Shown: piece after piece, positions 31,710 through 39,738 of the stretch | Layout: each line of letters opens with the position of its first letter | How positions within the stretch are numbered: position 1 is the first letter of the stretch | Source of the DNA: an uncultured Planctomycetota bacterium | GTDB lineage: Bacteria; Planctomycetota; UBA1135; GCA-002686595 | Direction of reading: 5' to 3' | Assembly: GCA_903928115.1 (NCBI GenBank) | Contig: CAIYPP010000077.1 | Location: 1 to 43,607, forward strand | Length of the DNA stretch: 43,607 bases | Translations under genes and position numbers: made by a program | The notes under the pieces: model-generated | The model's input: only the letters and a program-made list of their open reading frames with translations | Databases searched by the model: none | What the model was told of the DNA's origin: nothing

Positions 31710-32861
31710 CTAGCGCTGGAAGATCGGCAGGTAGCGGTAGGGGATTTCGAGGATCAGCACCGCGGCCGCGGTGCCGAGCGCAGGGCCCGGGCCGACTTGG
31801 TTCGGCCACGAGCCGTCGTCTTGCTGCATGCGCAAGATCTCGTCGCGCACCGTCGCGAAGTACGACTCCCAGTCATCGGCGCCGGCGGTGTACATGGCCT
31901 GCACGCCATAGTAGTGGCCATACCAAAAGAAGTAGTGACCGCCGCCCGCGCGCCCGTACTCGAAGTTGAACTGGGCGAGACGCGAGCGCAGGTACGAGAT
32001 CCCGTCGTCGATCGACCGATCCGAGTACACGCCTGCGCCGTAGAGCGCGGTGACGCCCGCTGCGGTCAGCGGAAAGGACGAGCGCGACCCGTCGTTCTTC
32101 TGGTAGTGGAACGAGCCGAGCTCGTTGCGCGCGTTGAACATCCCGAAGCTGCGGCCCATCGACTCCTCGGTCACCGCCGAATCGACGACGTACTTCGCGG
32201 CGCGGTCGATCGTGCTCTTGGGAACCCGGATGCCGATGTTGCGCGCTGCGCGCAGCGCCATCACCTGACACACCACGATCGACATGTCGCTCTCGACCGC
32301 GTAGGGCTCGTAGCGCCAGCCGCCGTCCTGATTCTGCGAGTTGACGATGAAGTCGACCGCGAGCTGCAGCTTGCTGCGGATGTCTTGGCGGTGCGTCTGG
32401 CCGTAGACCTCCGCGAGGAACAGCGTCGCGAACGCGTGGCTGTACATGCGCGAACCGCCGTGGGTCGTGTAGCCGTCGGCCTGCACGGACTTCAGCACGA
32501 ACTCGAGCGCTTCCTCGACGTTGCGTCCGTACTTGCCGCGGCCGGGCAGGTGTCCGCCTGCGAGGAACGCCATGCCGGCGAGTGCGGTGACACCGAGGTG
32601 GCCCTTGTCCGCGGCGGTGTGGCGGAAGCCCGTGTTGAGCTTGTAGCCGATCAGCGCGATCCAGGCCCCGCGCTCGGTTCCTTCGGTGATCTGATTCGCG
32701 GCGAGCCACTCGAGGCCGCGCTCGACCGCGCGCGCGTGTTCAGGCGTCACCACGATCGGCGCCTCTTCGAGCGGAGTCGGGGCGCGCTGCGCCTGCGCCG
32801 CCGCGCTCATGGAGAGCGCAAGCAGCACGATGGAGCTTGCGCGTGAGAGGAACTGCATCAC
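31710..32861 (-). CDS. Secreted alpha/alpha-toroid (prenyltransferase-like) protein
   Basis: A 383-residue protein. GTG 32861 (4-base overlap with the preceding gene) and ATG 32858 (TGATG, 1-base overlap) are adjacent starts. A signal peptide (SIVLLALSMSAAAQAQR) is followed by a toroid with repeats: AVERGLEWLAANQ, PGRGKYGRNVEEALEFVLK, RMYSHAFATLFLAEVYG, QNQDGGWRYEP, SSFPLTAAGVTALYGAGVY and QQDDGSWPNQ. These are the conserved blocks of planctomycete prenyltransferase/squalene-oxidase-repeat proteins. The cyclase DxDD motif is absent, so terpene chemistry is unlikely. It is a paralog of the protein at 24552-25694. Likely periplasmic; function is unknown. Confidence 0.85.
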   Translation of the reverse strand: MMQFLSRASSIVLLALSMSAAAQAQRAPTPLEEAPIVVTPEHARAVERGLEWLAANQITEGTERGAWIALIGYKLNTGFRHTAADKGHLGVTALAGMAFLAGGHLPGRGKYGRNVEEALEFVLKSVQADGYTTHGGSRMYSHAFATLFLAEVYGQTHRQDIRSKLQLAVDFIVNSQNQDGGWRYEPYAVESDMSIVVCQVMALRAARNIGIRVPKSTIDRAAKYVVDSAVTEESMGRSFGMFNARNELGSFHYQKNDGSRSSFPLTAAGVTALYGAGVYSDRSIDDGISYLRSRLAQFNFEYGRAGGGHYFFWYGHYYGVQAMYTAGADDWESYFATVRDEILRMQQDDGSWPNQVGPGPALGTAAAVLILEIPYRYLPIFQR

Positions 32862-35800
32862 TTTCTAGCCCTCCGGAAGACGCCGTTCTGACCGGCGATC
32901 CACAAGTTGGGTCCGAACGATTCCATGTCGAGCACGTCCGCGGCGCCGAGATCCGCGGGGAGCTGCAGCGTGTCGCGCGCGGCTCCGCTCTCGCGGTCGA
33001 GCATCACCATCATCGTGCGCGGAACGCTGACCTGTCCGCGCACGCGGGGCGCTTCCGTGTAGGCGATCACGACGGTCTGCGCGCCGACGAGCGGCATCGG
33101 CATCGGGCCCGAGTTGTAGAGGGCGGCGGGAGCGACGTTGAGGCGCTGCACCCATTTGCGGCCGAACGGCAACTGCAGGGCGATCAGCTCGGTGAGCTGG
33201 CCATCTGCACTCGGCGAGCGCAGCATGAGCATGCCGGACTCCGACTCCGCGACGGTGTGGCGACGCACGCCGACGAGCACATCGTCAGCGTCGATCGCGA
33301 TTCCCGGCAGCCGTCGCGCGGCGCCGAGCTTCGGGTGCACTTCGACCACGCCACCCTCCTGCTTTGCCGTGGCGAGGTACACGAGGAAGATCCCATCGGG
33401 TGTGCGCACGATCGAGTCGAACTCGAGGCTCTCCTCGCACGGGACGCGCCAAGCGCGCACGCCGGTCTCGAGCTCCCATGCCGTGAGGCAGTCGCGCTCG
33501 CCGGCTGAACTCGACTTCGGGAACGACGGAAGGAACAGGCGTTCCGCATCGATCCAAGCACCCGCCGCGTCGCTCTCGCCGACGTGCGAGGGCAGCTTGA
33601 AGATGCGCGTGCGACTCCCGGTGAACGGGTCGAGCACGACCGCGGGGCTCTGCGCCCAGTCGCTCGGCAGGAGCACGACGTGCTCCGCGCCGACGATCGG
33701 GCGGTGTGCCCACAAGCCTGCGGGCAGAGGCCGCACCCAGAGTTCGAGTCCTTCGCGCGGCTCGAGCGCGACGAGACTCGAGCGCCCATCGGCACCGCGC
33801 GTCGTGACGATCATCACTCCCGCGCCGGGGACGTGGTTGTCGATGCGCGCGCCGTTCGCCGTCCAGCGCCACCGGATCGTGCCCGTGACCGCATCGAGCC
33901 CGACGAGCTGCGCGGGGCCGCCGAGCACCAGCACGTCGGCGAGCAGCGCCGCGCGCGACATCGGCCGCACCGAGCCGGGCTCCAGCGTCTGCGTCCACAG
34001 CGGGTTGTTGGGGTTGTCGGCGAGCGAGGCCTGCACGATCTCGATGCGCCCCGTGCGCTGCACCTGAAGCTGAATCCAGCGGCGCGCGCCATCGGGTCCG
34101 AGCGCCTCGAAGTGACCGAGCAGCGCCATCTGGCCCATGCCGAAGTAGGCGCTGGTGTTCGAGCCGTCATAGCGCGCGAGGGCACTCGACATCGGGCGCT
34201 CGGGGAAGCCCGTCAGCGGGGGCAACGAGGCCGCGAGGTCGTCGAGCTTGCGCTCGGCGTCGCGAGGCAGCTCGCTCAACAACGCTCCGTTCGAGCGCGC
34301 GAGCTTTCGCGCGAGCGCGCCGGCGAGCGGCAGGTTGCCGAGCTCTTCGAGCGCGGCGCGCAGCACCATCAGCGCCTGCAACTCGCTCTCGCGGGCGACC
34401 TCGGGCGACCAGTCGTCGGGGATCATGCGCTGCACGCCGGCGATCACCTTGCGCCAGTCGCCCGCTTGCAGCGCCTGCTCGAGGCGCACGCGCGCCGCTG
34501 CGAGAGCCGCGCGAGTGTGCGGGTAGAGGATCGGCAGCCGCTCGAGCGCCGCCATGTCGACCCGCTCCCGCGCGTTGGCCAAGAGCTCCGCGGCGAGATC
34601 CTCATACGATCGATGGGCTTCGGGATGGGCTTCGGCGAGCTCACCGATGCGCACGGAAGCCGCGCTGCTGCCGTCGTCGCCCGGCAGTTCGACGTCGCCC
34701 CACGCTGCGAGCAGCGCGTGCAGGTGACGGAGCTCGGCTGCGACATCCGCTGTCCTGCGGGCCTCGCGCGCGTTCTCGATCGCGACGAATAGCGCGACGG
34801 GCAGCACACCGCTCGTGCTCGAGGCGGGCACGCTCGCGCTGAATCGCGCGCTTCCGCGCAGGTTCCACCATTCGCTCGGCATATCGCGGTCGGCCGCGAG
34901 CGAGCCGAGGGACGCCAGCAGCTCCGCGCGCTGCTCATGCTTGCCGAGCAGCTCGCACAGCTCGATGCGTTGCACCAAGGCCCGCACGCGCGAGTCGTCG
35001 TCGGGTGCGAGAGGGTAAGCGGCTTCGAGCCGCTCGAGCGCCCCCGTGGGCTCCGCTGCGAGCTCCAGCGCGCGCGCTTCGCTCAAGTAAAGCGAGAAGA
35101 GCCGCGCGCGGGCCGTTCCGCGCAGCGCGTCGTCGGCGGGACCGACGAACGGCTCCAGCTTGGTGCGCGCCGATGCGAGCAGCCCGAGCGCCTCGACGAC
35201 CTTGCCGGTGGACATCTCGACCTGAGCGCGCCGCTCGAGGATGGCCGCCCAGTCGAGTGCGGGCTCGGGATCTGTCGGAGATTCCTCGCTGCGCTTGCGG
35301 AAGCGCTCTTCCACCGCGCGCCAGTCGATGACTCCGAACAGCGCGTTGGAGGTCGAGTAGAAGAGCGCGCCGTCTCCCGCAGCGACGTTGCCCGCGCGGA
35401 TCCCGCTCTCCCAGTCCGCTTCGAACTCGCGCAGCTCGGTGGCGAGCGCGCTGCGCAAGAACGCCGTGCGGCGCGTGGGCGTCGCGACCAGAACGTGGCT
35501 CGCGGTGAGCAGCGGTCGAGGCCACTCGCTCAGGTTGGTGACGTCGACGCTTTCCTGCAGTTCCGTCGGAGCCGCCTCCGCCAGTCCGCGCGCCGCGCGC
35601 ACGGAAACCACGCGCTGCCCCGAGAACCACACGCGCTCGCCGTCCGCTCCGAGCAGCGCGAGCAGCTCTCGCGCCGGTCTGCGGAGAGCGGAGTGGGGCC
35701 GAGACCAAAGCCGAGTCCCGGTCACGAGGTCCAGCCCGAAGAAGTCGTACGAGTCGATGGGCGCGCACACGACGACGTCTCCGGCGACCGCGGGTGCCGC

Positions 35801-37351
35801 GGTCGCGAAGACCTGCGGGCGATCGACGATCTCCCAGTGGGAGGCGCGCGGAACGGGGATCTGCTCGTACAGGGCCTGCCACAAGATGTCGCCGCTCTGT
35901 AGGTCGAGCGCGGCGATGGCGCCGAGCTGCGTCGAGACGAGCACGCGCTCGCCCGCGATCGTGACCGGCGGCGCGTTGTACTCGTGCAGTTGGCGTCCGA
36001 ACATGTTGAGCGCCATCTGCCCCGACATGAGCGAGCTCGACCAGATGCGCTCGCCGCTGTAGAGATCGAAGCAGCCGACGTGCAGGTCCACGCGGCCTTG
36101 CATGCGGTAGTAGGGGACGATGACGCGCGAGCCCGCGATCACAGGCGGAGCCGCGACGCTGAGCAGGTGCTCGAGCGGCCCGCTGGTTCCGTCCCAGTCG
36201 AGCGGCGGACGGTGGTTCCACAGCTCTCGCCCCGTCTCGACATCGAACGCGTACAGGCGCCGTTCCGGGATGACGTTGGTGATCTCGTAGTTCTGGTACT
36301 GGTCGTTGTAGACGTTGCTGTAGGGGATCTGGAGCGCGGCGACGGCGACGCTCTCGGATGCGGCGGGGCGCACGATCAAGGAGCGTCGGTGCAGGTTCTC
36401 GAAGAACTCGCGTCGCAGGAGCGGGCGCGAGCCGTTGGGGCGGTACTGCCCGCGATCGACGAGGCTCCAGCCCTCCGGCTCGCCGCTCTCCCAGCGCTTC
36501 TCGCCACTCCAAGCATCGAACGCGAACAGCCGCAGCGTGTCCGTGACGAGCACCGTGTCCGCGCTCATTGCGGGGAAGAGGCAGTTGCCGCCGCCGCTCG
36601 AGAACGGCGTCACCGCGTCGCTGCGTCCGAACACGGCGGTCCATGTGACCGACTCACCGCTCGGAAGCGCGGCATCGCTCCCGTGTCGCTCTACGGCGCG
36701 GGCCGCGACCGTCTGCTCGTTGCGTTGCTGCGCCTTGCGAGCTTGGGCCGCGTCGTCGGGCGATGCGAGCGCCTGCGCTCGCCTCCACGAGAACTCCGCA
36801 GACGTGCACTCGCCGAGCTCGAACTCCAGATCGCCGAGCGACCACCAAGCGTCGGCCGCTGCGGGCGTCAGCGGATAGCGCCGCGCGACCTCGAGCAGCG
36901 CCCGCGGATCGCGCGCCCGTCGAGCGGCCTCGAGTGCCTCGCGCGCCTCTTCGCCGTAGCGCGTCGCGTAGAGCGCGCGCGCCTCCTCGGGCAGCTCCGC
37001 CAGTCGCTCGCGCGCCCACATCGCGGCGCCGAGGCGCGCGATCTCGTCCGTGTCCTTCTCGACCTCGGGTGGGAGCAGCACTTCGCCGCGGTGCTGCGTC
37101 ATGAGCTCCTGCAGCAGCGTGAACGCCTCGCTCCAACGTCGCGCTTCGATCTGCACGAGCGCTCGCTCCGCGAGTGCGCGCGCTTCGCGAGTCTGCGGAA
37201 TCGCGAAGCCGCGGGAGACGACTTCGGGCTCTTCTTCCTGCGCGGAGGCGACCGGCGCGAGCGCGCTCGCTGCGAGCACGAAGGCACCGAGCGCGCTCGA
37301 CAGCGCACTCCGAGTCCTCGCAGCTCTGCGGAACGGGGCTTTCATCGGCAT
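32858..37351 (-). CDS. Giant exported protein with two PQQ-type beta-propellers and TPR-like segments
   Basis: A 1497-residue protein from ATG 37351, which shares one base with the preceding stop (TGATG). The signal peptide ends near APVASAQEEE (residue 38). A TPR-like helical part (about 50-235) precedes propeller 1 (about 240-680), marked by LYAFDVETGRELWNH, IAALDLQSGDILWQ and FFGLDLVTGTRLWS. A second helical region (about 690-1080) precedes propeller 2, with LVGLDAVTGTIRWRW, LVALEPREGLELW and LTAWELETGVRAWRVP. The repeated A-x-D-x-x-T/S-G-x-x-x-W is the PQQ-like/BamB-like blade motif. No quinoprotein active-site set is recognisable, so a binding or scaffold role is more likely than dehydrogenase activity. 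It is the largest member of the operon. Confidence 0.85.
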   Translation of the reverse strand: MPMKAPFRRAARTRSALSSALGAFVLAASALAPVASAQEEEPEVVSRGFAIPQTREARALAERALVQIEARRWSEAFTLLQELMTQHRGEVLLPPEVEKDTDEIARLGAAMWARERLAELPEEARALYATRYGEEAREALEAARRARDPRALLEVARRYPLTPAAADAWWSLGDLEFELGECTSAEFSWRRAQALASPDDAAQARKAQQRNEQTVAARAVERHGSDAALPSGESVTWTAVFGRSDAVTPFSSGGGNCLFPAMSADTVLVTDTLRLFAFDAWSGEKRWESGEPEGWSLVDRGQYRPNGSRPLLRREFFENLHRRSLIVRPAASESVAVAALQIPYSNVYNDQYQNYEITNVIPERRLYAFDVETGRELWNHRPPLDWDGTSGPLEHLLSVAAPPVIAGSRVIVPYYRMQGRVDLHVGCFDLYSGERIWSSSLMSGQMALNMFGRQLHEYNAPPVTIAGERVLVSTQLGAIAALDLQSGDILWQALYEQIPVPRASHWEIVDRPQVFATAAPAVAGDVVVCAPIDSYDFFGLDLVTGTRLWSRPHSALRRPARELLALLGADGERVWFSGQRVVSVRAARGLAEAAPTELQESVDVTNLSEWPRPLLTASHVLVATPTRRTAFLRSALATELREFEADWESGIRAGNVAAGDGALFYSTSNALFGVIDWRAVEERFRKRSEESPTDPEPALDWAAILERRAQVEMSTGKVVEALGLLASARTKLEPFVGPADDALRGTARARLFSLYLSEARALELAAEPTGALERLEAAYPLAPDDDSRVRALVQRIELCELLGKHEQRAELLASLGSLAADRDMPSEWWNLRGSARFSASVPASSTSGVLPVALFVAIENAREARRTADVAAELRHLHALLAAWGDVELPGDDGSSAASVRIGELAEAHPEAHRSYEDLAAELLANARERVDMAALERLPILYPHTRAALAAARVRLEQALQAGDWRKVIAGVQRMIPDDWSPEVARESELQALMVLRAALEELGNLPLAGALARKLARSNGALLSELPRDAERKLDDLAASLPPLTGFPERPMSSALARYDGSNTSAYFGMGQMALLGHFEALGPDGARRWIQLQVQRTGRIEIVQASLADNPNNPLWTQTLEPGSVRPMSRAALLADVLVLGGPAQLVGLDAVTGTIRWRWTANGARIDNHVPGAGVMIVTTRGADGRSSLVALEPREGLELWVRPLPAGLWAHRPIVGAEHVVLLPSDWAQSPAVVLDPFTGSRTRIFKLPSHVGESDAAGAWIDAERLFLPSFPKSSSAGERDCLTAWELETGVRAWRVPCEESLEFDSIVRTPDGIFLVYLATAKQEGGVVEVHPKLGAARRLPGIAIDADDVLVGVRRHTVAESESGMLMLRSPSADGQLTELIALQLPFGRKWVQRLNVAPAALYNSGPMPMPLVGAQTVVIAYTEAPRVRGQVSVPRTMMVMLDRESGAARDTLQLPADLGAADVLDMESFGPNLWIAGQNGVFRRARK

Positions 37352-39738
37352 CACACGAGTTCGAAGCGCTTGCGGAGGATCCACTCGATGCTGAGCACGA
37401 CGAGCGCCGCGAGCAGCGTCGGCCAGCGGTCCCAGATGTCGTCGAGTCGCGCGGAGATCGGGTCCGCGCGCGACTCGTTGCCCGGCAGCTCGGCGAGAAG
37501 CTCGTCCAAGCGCGCCGGATCGACGGCCTTGCCGCGCGACAGCGAGCTCAGCGCGGCGAGCTCCTGCGGCGATGGCGCGGGATCGCGGTTCTCGAGGCTC
37601 GGCAGCACGACCTCGAACTCCGTCGAGGCCACACGCTCGCCCTCGGCTTCGATCCAAACGCGGTAGAGCCCGGTGCGCGCCGGCTCGAGCGAGCCGCGGT
37701 AGACGCCCGGACGACCCTCCGTGGACCCTAGGGTGAGCTCTGTCGAAGAGCCTTCGGGCGTGCTCCAGTGAACGACCTGCGTCGGCTCGTTGCTCGGCCG
37801 ATAGTCGCTGTCGAGGACGCGCGCCTCGACGGACACGCGCTCGCCGAGGTCGTACTGCGTGCGCGCGAGCTCGAGGCGGTAGCGTCGATCGCCACTCTTC
37901 ATGCGGCCGAGCGCGAGCCAGCGGATCGCGTTGCGCCAGAAGCGCTGGTGGTAGCGCGGGCCGAAGTGGTAGAGGAAGCGCCACGTCTCATCGACGGCGA
38001 GGAAGAGCGTGCGGCCCGAGGGGTAGTAGCCCGCGACGGCGAGCGGGTGGTTGCCGTAGGCGTTCGCGTCGAATGGGTGACGCAAGAGCACTTGGCTGCC
38101 GGGCTTCGCACGGTGCACGGGCACGTAGAAGTACATGCCCTGCAGGCCGCTCTCTTCCTCCCACAGCTCGCGGTTGGTCGCGACCTCGGGGTGCAGGCGC
38201 ACGATCTCGTGGGGGTTCAGGCTGTCTTCGAGGCGCGGATGGAACTCCCGCGTGAGATCGCCCGCGCCGGTGCGCAGCTCGGCATCGTCGAAGATCACGG
38301 GGAAGAGCTGCGCGAGCGGCGTGTCGAGGTACGCCTTCGGAAGGTCGTACTCGCCCGCGAGGAAGCACAGTCCGCCGCCGCGCTCGACGAACTCCACCAG
38401 CGCTTTCATGAAGTCGTCGCAGCGGCGGGGGTCGGGCGAGATGGCGAACGGGTTGACGTCGCCCAAGATCACGACGTCGTAGCTGTCGAGGAGTTCCTTG
38501 CGGTCCGTCGGAACGGCGCGCAGGGGCTCGAGTCCGGCCGACGACTCCTGCAGGAAGTCGGAGTTCGCCGAGAGCAGGAAGGCGCGGAACTCGATGTTCT
38601 CGTCGGCGCGCTTGAGCATGTCGAGCGCGAGGCGGCGGTACTCCCAGCGCGGATAGCCTTCGACGTAGAGGACGCGCACTTTCTGCGGGCTCACGTGCAC
38701 CGAGACCTCGAGGGCGTTGTCGTCGAGCAGCGTCTCGCCCTCGAGCGGTGCGACTTCGACGCGGAAGCGGCGCTGCTGCGTGCGGCGATCCGCGGGGCCG
38801 GCGCGGGCCACGAGCGTCGCGCGCTCGCCGCTCTCCTGCAGCCCGACGTCCTGCGTCGTGAGCACGCGCCGCGCGCCGTTGCTCTCCGGGTCGTACTCCT
38901 CGAGCTTGACGAGCGCCGTCCCGGCGCGATCGACGCCGCGTGCGAGCACGCGCACGCTGAGCTCGATCTCGTCGCCTTCGAGCGCCGTCGGCGGTGCCTC
39001 GACGAGCTCGATCACGAGGTTCTTCTCCGGCCGCGTGTCGCCGATCACCACCGTGTGGATCGGGATTCCCGCGGCGGCTGCGCTGCGTGCGGCTTCCTCC
39101 GCCGGCAAGCCGGCGTTCTGCCGTCCGTCTGATATCAAAACGATATCGGTGACATGGCGACCGCGGTGCTGCGCAAGAGCCTCGGCGAGCGCGTCGCCCG
39201 GCTGGGTGGTGTGGCCGCGGCCCGCGAGCGGCGTGGTCCCGGTCCACGGCTCGAGCGCGCTCGAGAACGTGTAGAGCCGCGGCTCGTAGTCGCCGCTCGC
39301 GAGGCGCGGCGCAAGGGACTTCTCGACGACCGCCTGCGCGATCTGCGTGCGCGTCGCCTGAGCAGGCTCCGCGATGCCGAGCTTCGCGAGCGCGGCGCGC
39401 TGGTCCGAGTCTCCGGAGTACGAGTCACGCCGCTGCATGCTCGCCGAGTCGTCGACGAGCACGAGCACCTGCGCCTTCTGCACTTCCTCGCGCTTGGTCA
39501 CCTTCACGGGACGGAAGATCACGGCCATCAGGATCGCCAAGGCCACGAAGCGCAGCGTCGAGAGCGTCGCGCGCGCGCTGCGCGAGAGTCGCTCTTTGCG
39601 GTAGCCGAGCCACGAGACGAGCGCGAGCGACGGCAGCACGACGAGCACGACGATCCATGTCTCGGGGAGGTCGAGCAGGCGCAGCGACTCGCGCAGGTCG
39701 GTCGTCGCCTGCGCCAAAGCGAGAGTCAGCGGGCTCAC
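37351..39738 (-). CDS. Membrane protein with VWA and amidotransferase-like domains
   Basis: A 795-residue protein starting at GTG 39738 (GTGA overlap with the BatA-like gene). Two membrane helices are near the N terminus (IVVLVVLPSLALVSWLGY, about 26-43, and LRFVALAILMAVIF, about 61-74). A VWA domain follows with VLVLVDDSASMQ, carrying the DxSxS metal site, and later TDIVLISDGRQN. From about residue 340, VRVLYVEGYPRWEYRRLAL, YDVVILGDVNPF and VEFVERGGGLCFLAGEYD form a class-I amidotransferase-like fold that appears to lack a catalytic triad. The C-terminal helix is TLLAALVVLSIEWILR. This combination is typical of the planctomycete proteins encoded next to MoxR/DUF58. Predicted topology puts the VWA and fold outside the cytoplasm; that is an inference. 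Confidence 0.85.
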   Translation of the reverse strand: MSPLTLALAQATTDLRESLRLLDLPETWIVVLVVLPSLALVSWLGYRKERLSRSARATLSTLRFVALAILMAVIFRPVKVTKREEVQKAQVLVLVDDSASMQRRDSYSGDSDQRAALAKLGIAEPAQATRTQIAQAVVEKSLAPRLASGDYEPRLYTFSSALEPWTGTTPLAGRGHTTQPGDALAEALAQHRGRHVTDIVLISDGRQNAGLPAEEAARSAAAAGIPIHTVVIGDTRPEKNLVIELVEAPPTALEGDEIELSVRVLARGVDRAGTALVKLEEYDPESNGARRVLTTQDVGLQESGERATLVARAGPADRRTQQRRFRVEVAPLEGETLLDDNALEVSVHVSPQKVRVLYVEGYPRWEYRRLALDMLKRADENIEFRAFLLSANSDFLQESSAGLEPLRAVPTDRKELLDSYDVVILGDVNPFAISPDPRRCDDFMKALVEFVERGGGLCFLAGEYDLPKAYLDTPLAQLFPVIFDDAELRTGAGDLTREFHPRLEDSLNPHEIVRLHPEVATNRELWEEESGLQGMYFYVPVHRAKPGSQVLLRHPFDANAYGNHPLAVAGYYPSGRTLFLAVDETWRFLYHFGPRYHQRFWRNAIRWLALGRMKSGDRRYRLELARTQYDLGERVSVEARVLDSDYRPSNEPTQVVHWSTPEGSSTELTLGSTEGRPGVYRGSLEPARTGLYRVWIEAEGERVASTEFEVVLPSLENRDPAPSPQELAALSSLSRGKAVDPARLDELLAELPGNESRADPISARLDDIWDRWPTLLAALVVLSIEWILRKRFELV

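Noticed and set aside
24552..32861. Naming the toroid proteins squalene or hopene cyclases
   Set aside because: They have QW-like repeats but no DxDD motif, carry signal peptides and sit in a non-terpenoid context.
32858..37984. Longer 1708-codon form of the propeller protein
   Set aside because: The extra N-terminal part overlaps the coding region of the VWA/amidotransferase-like gene; ATG 37351 with a signal peptide and TGATG junction is the sensible start.
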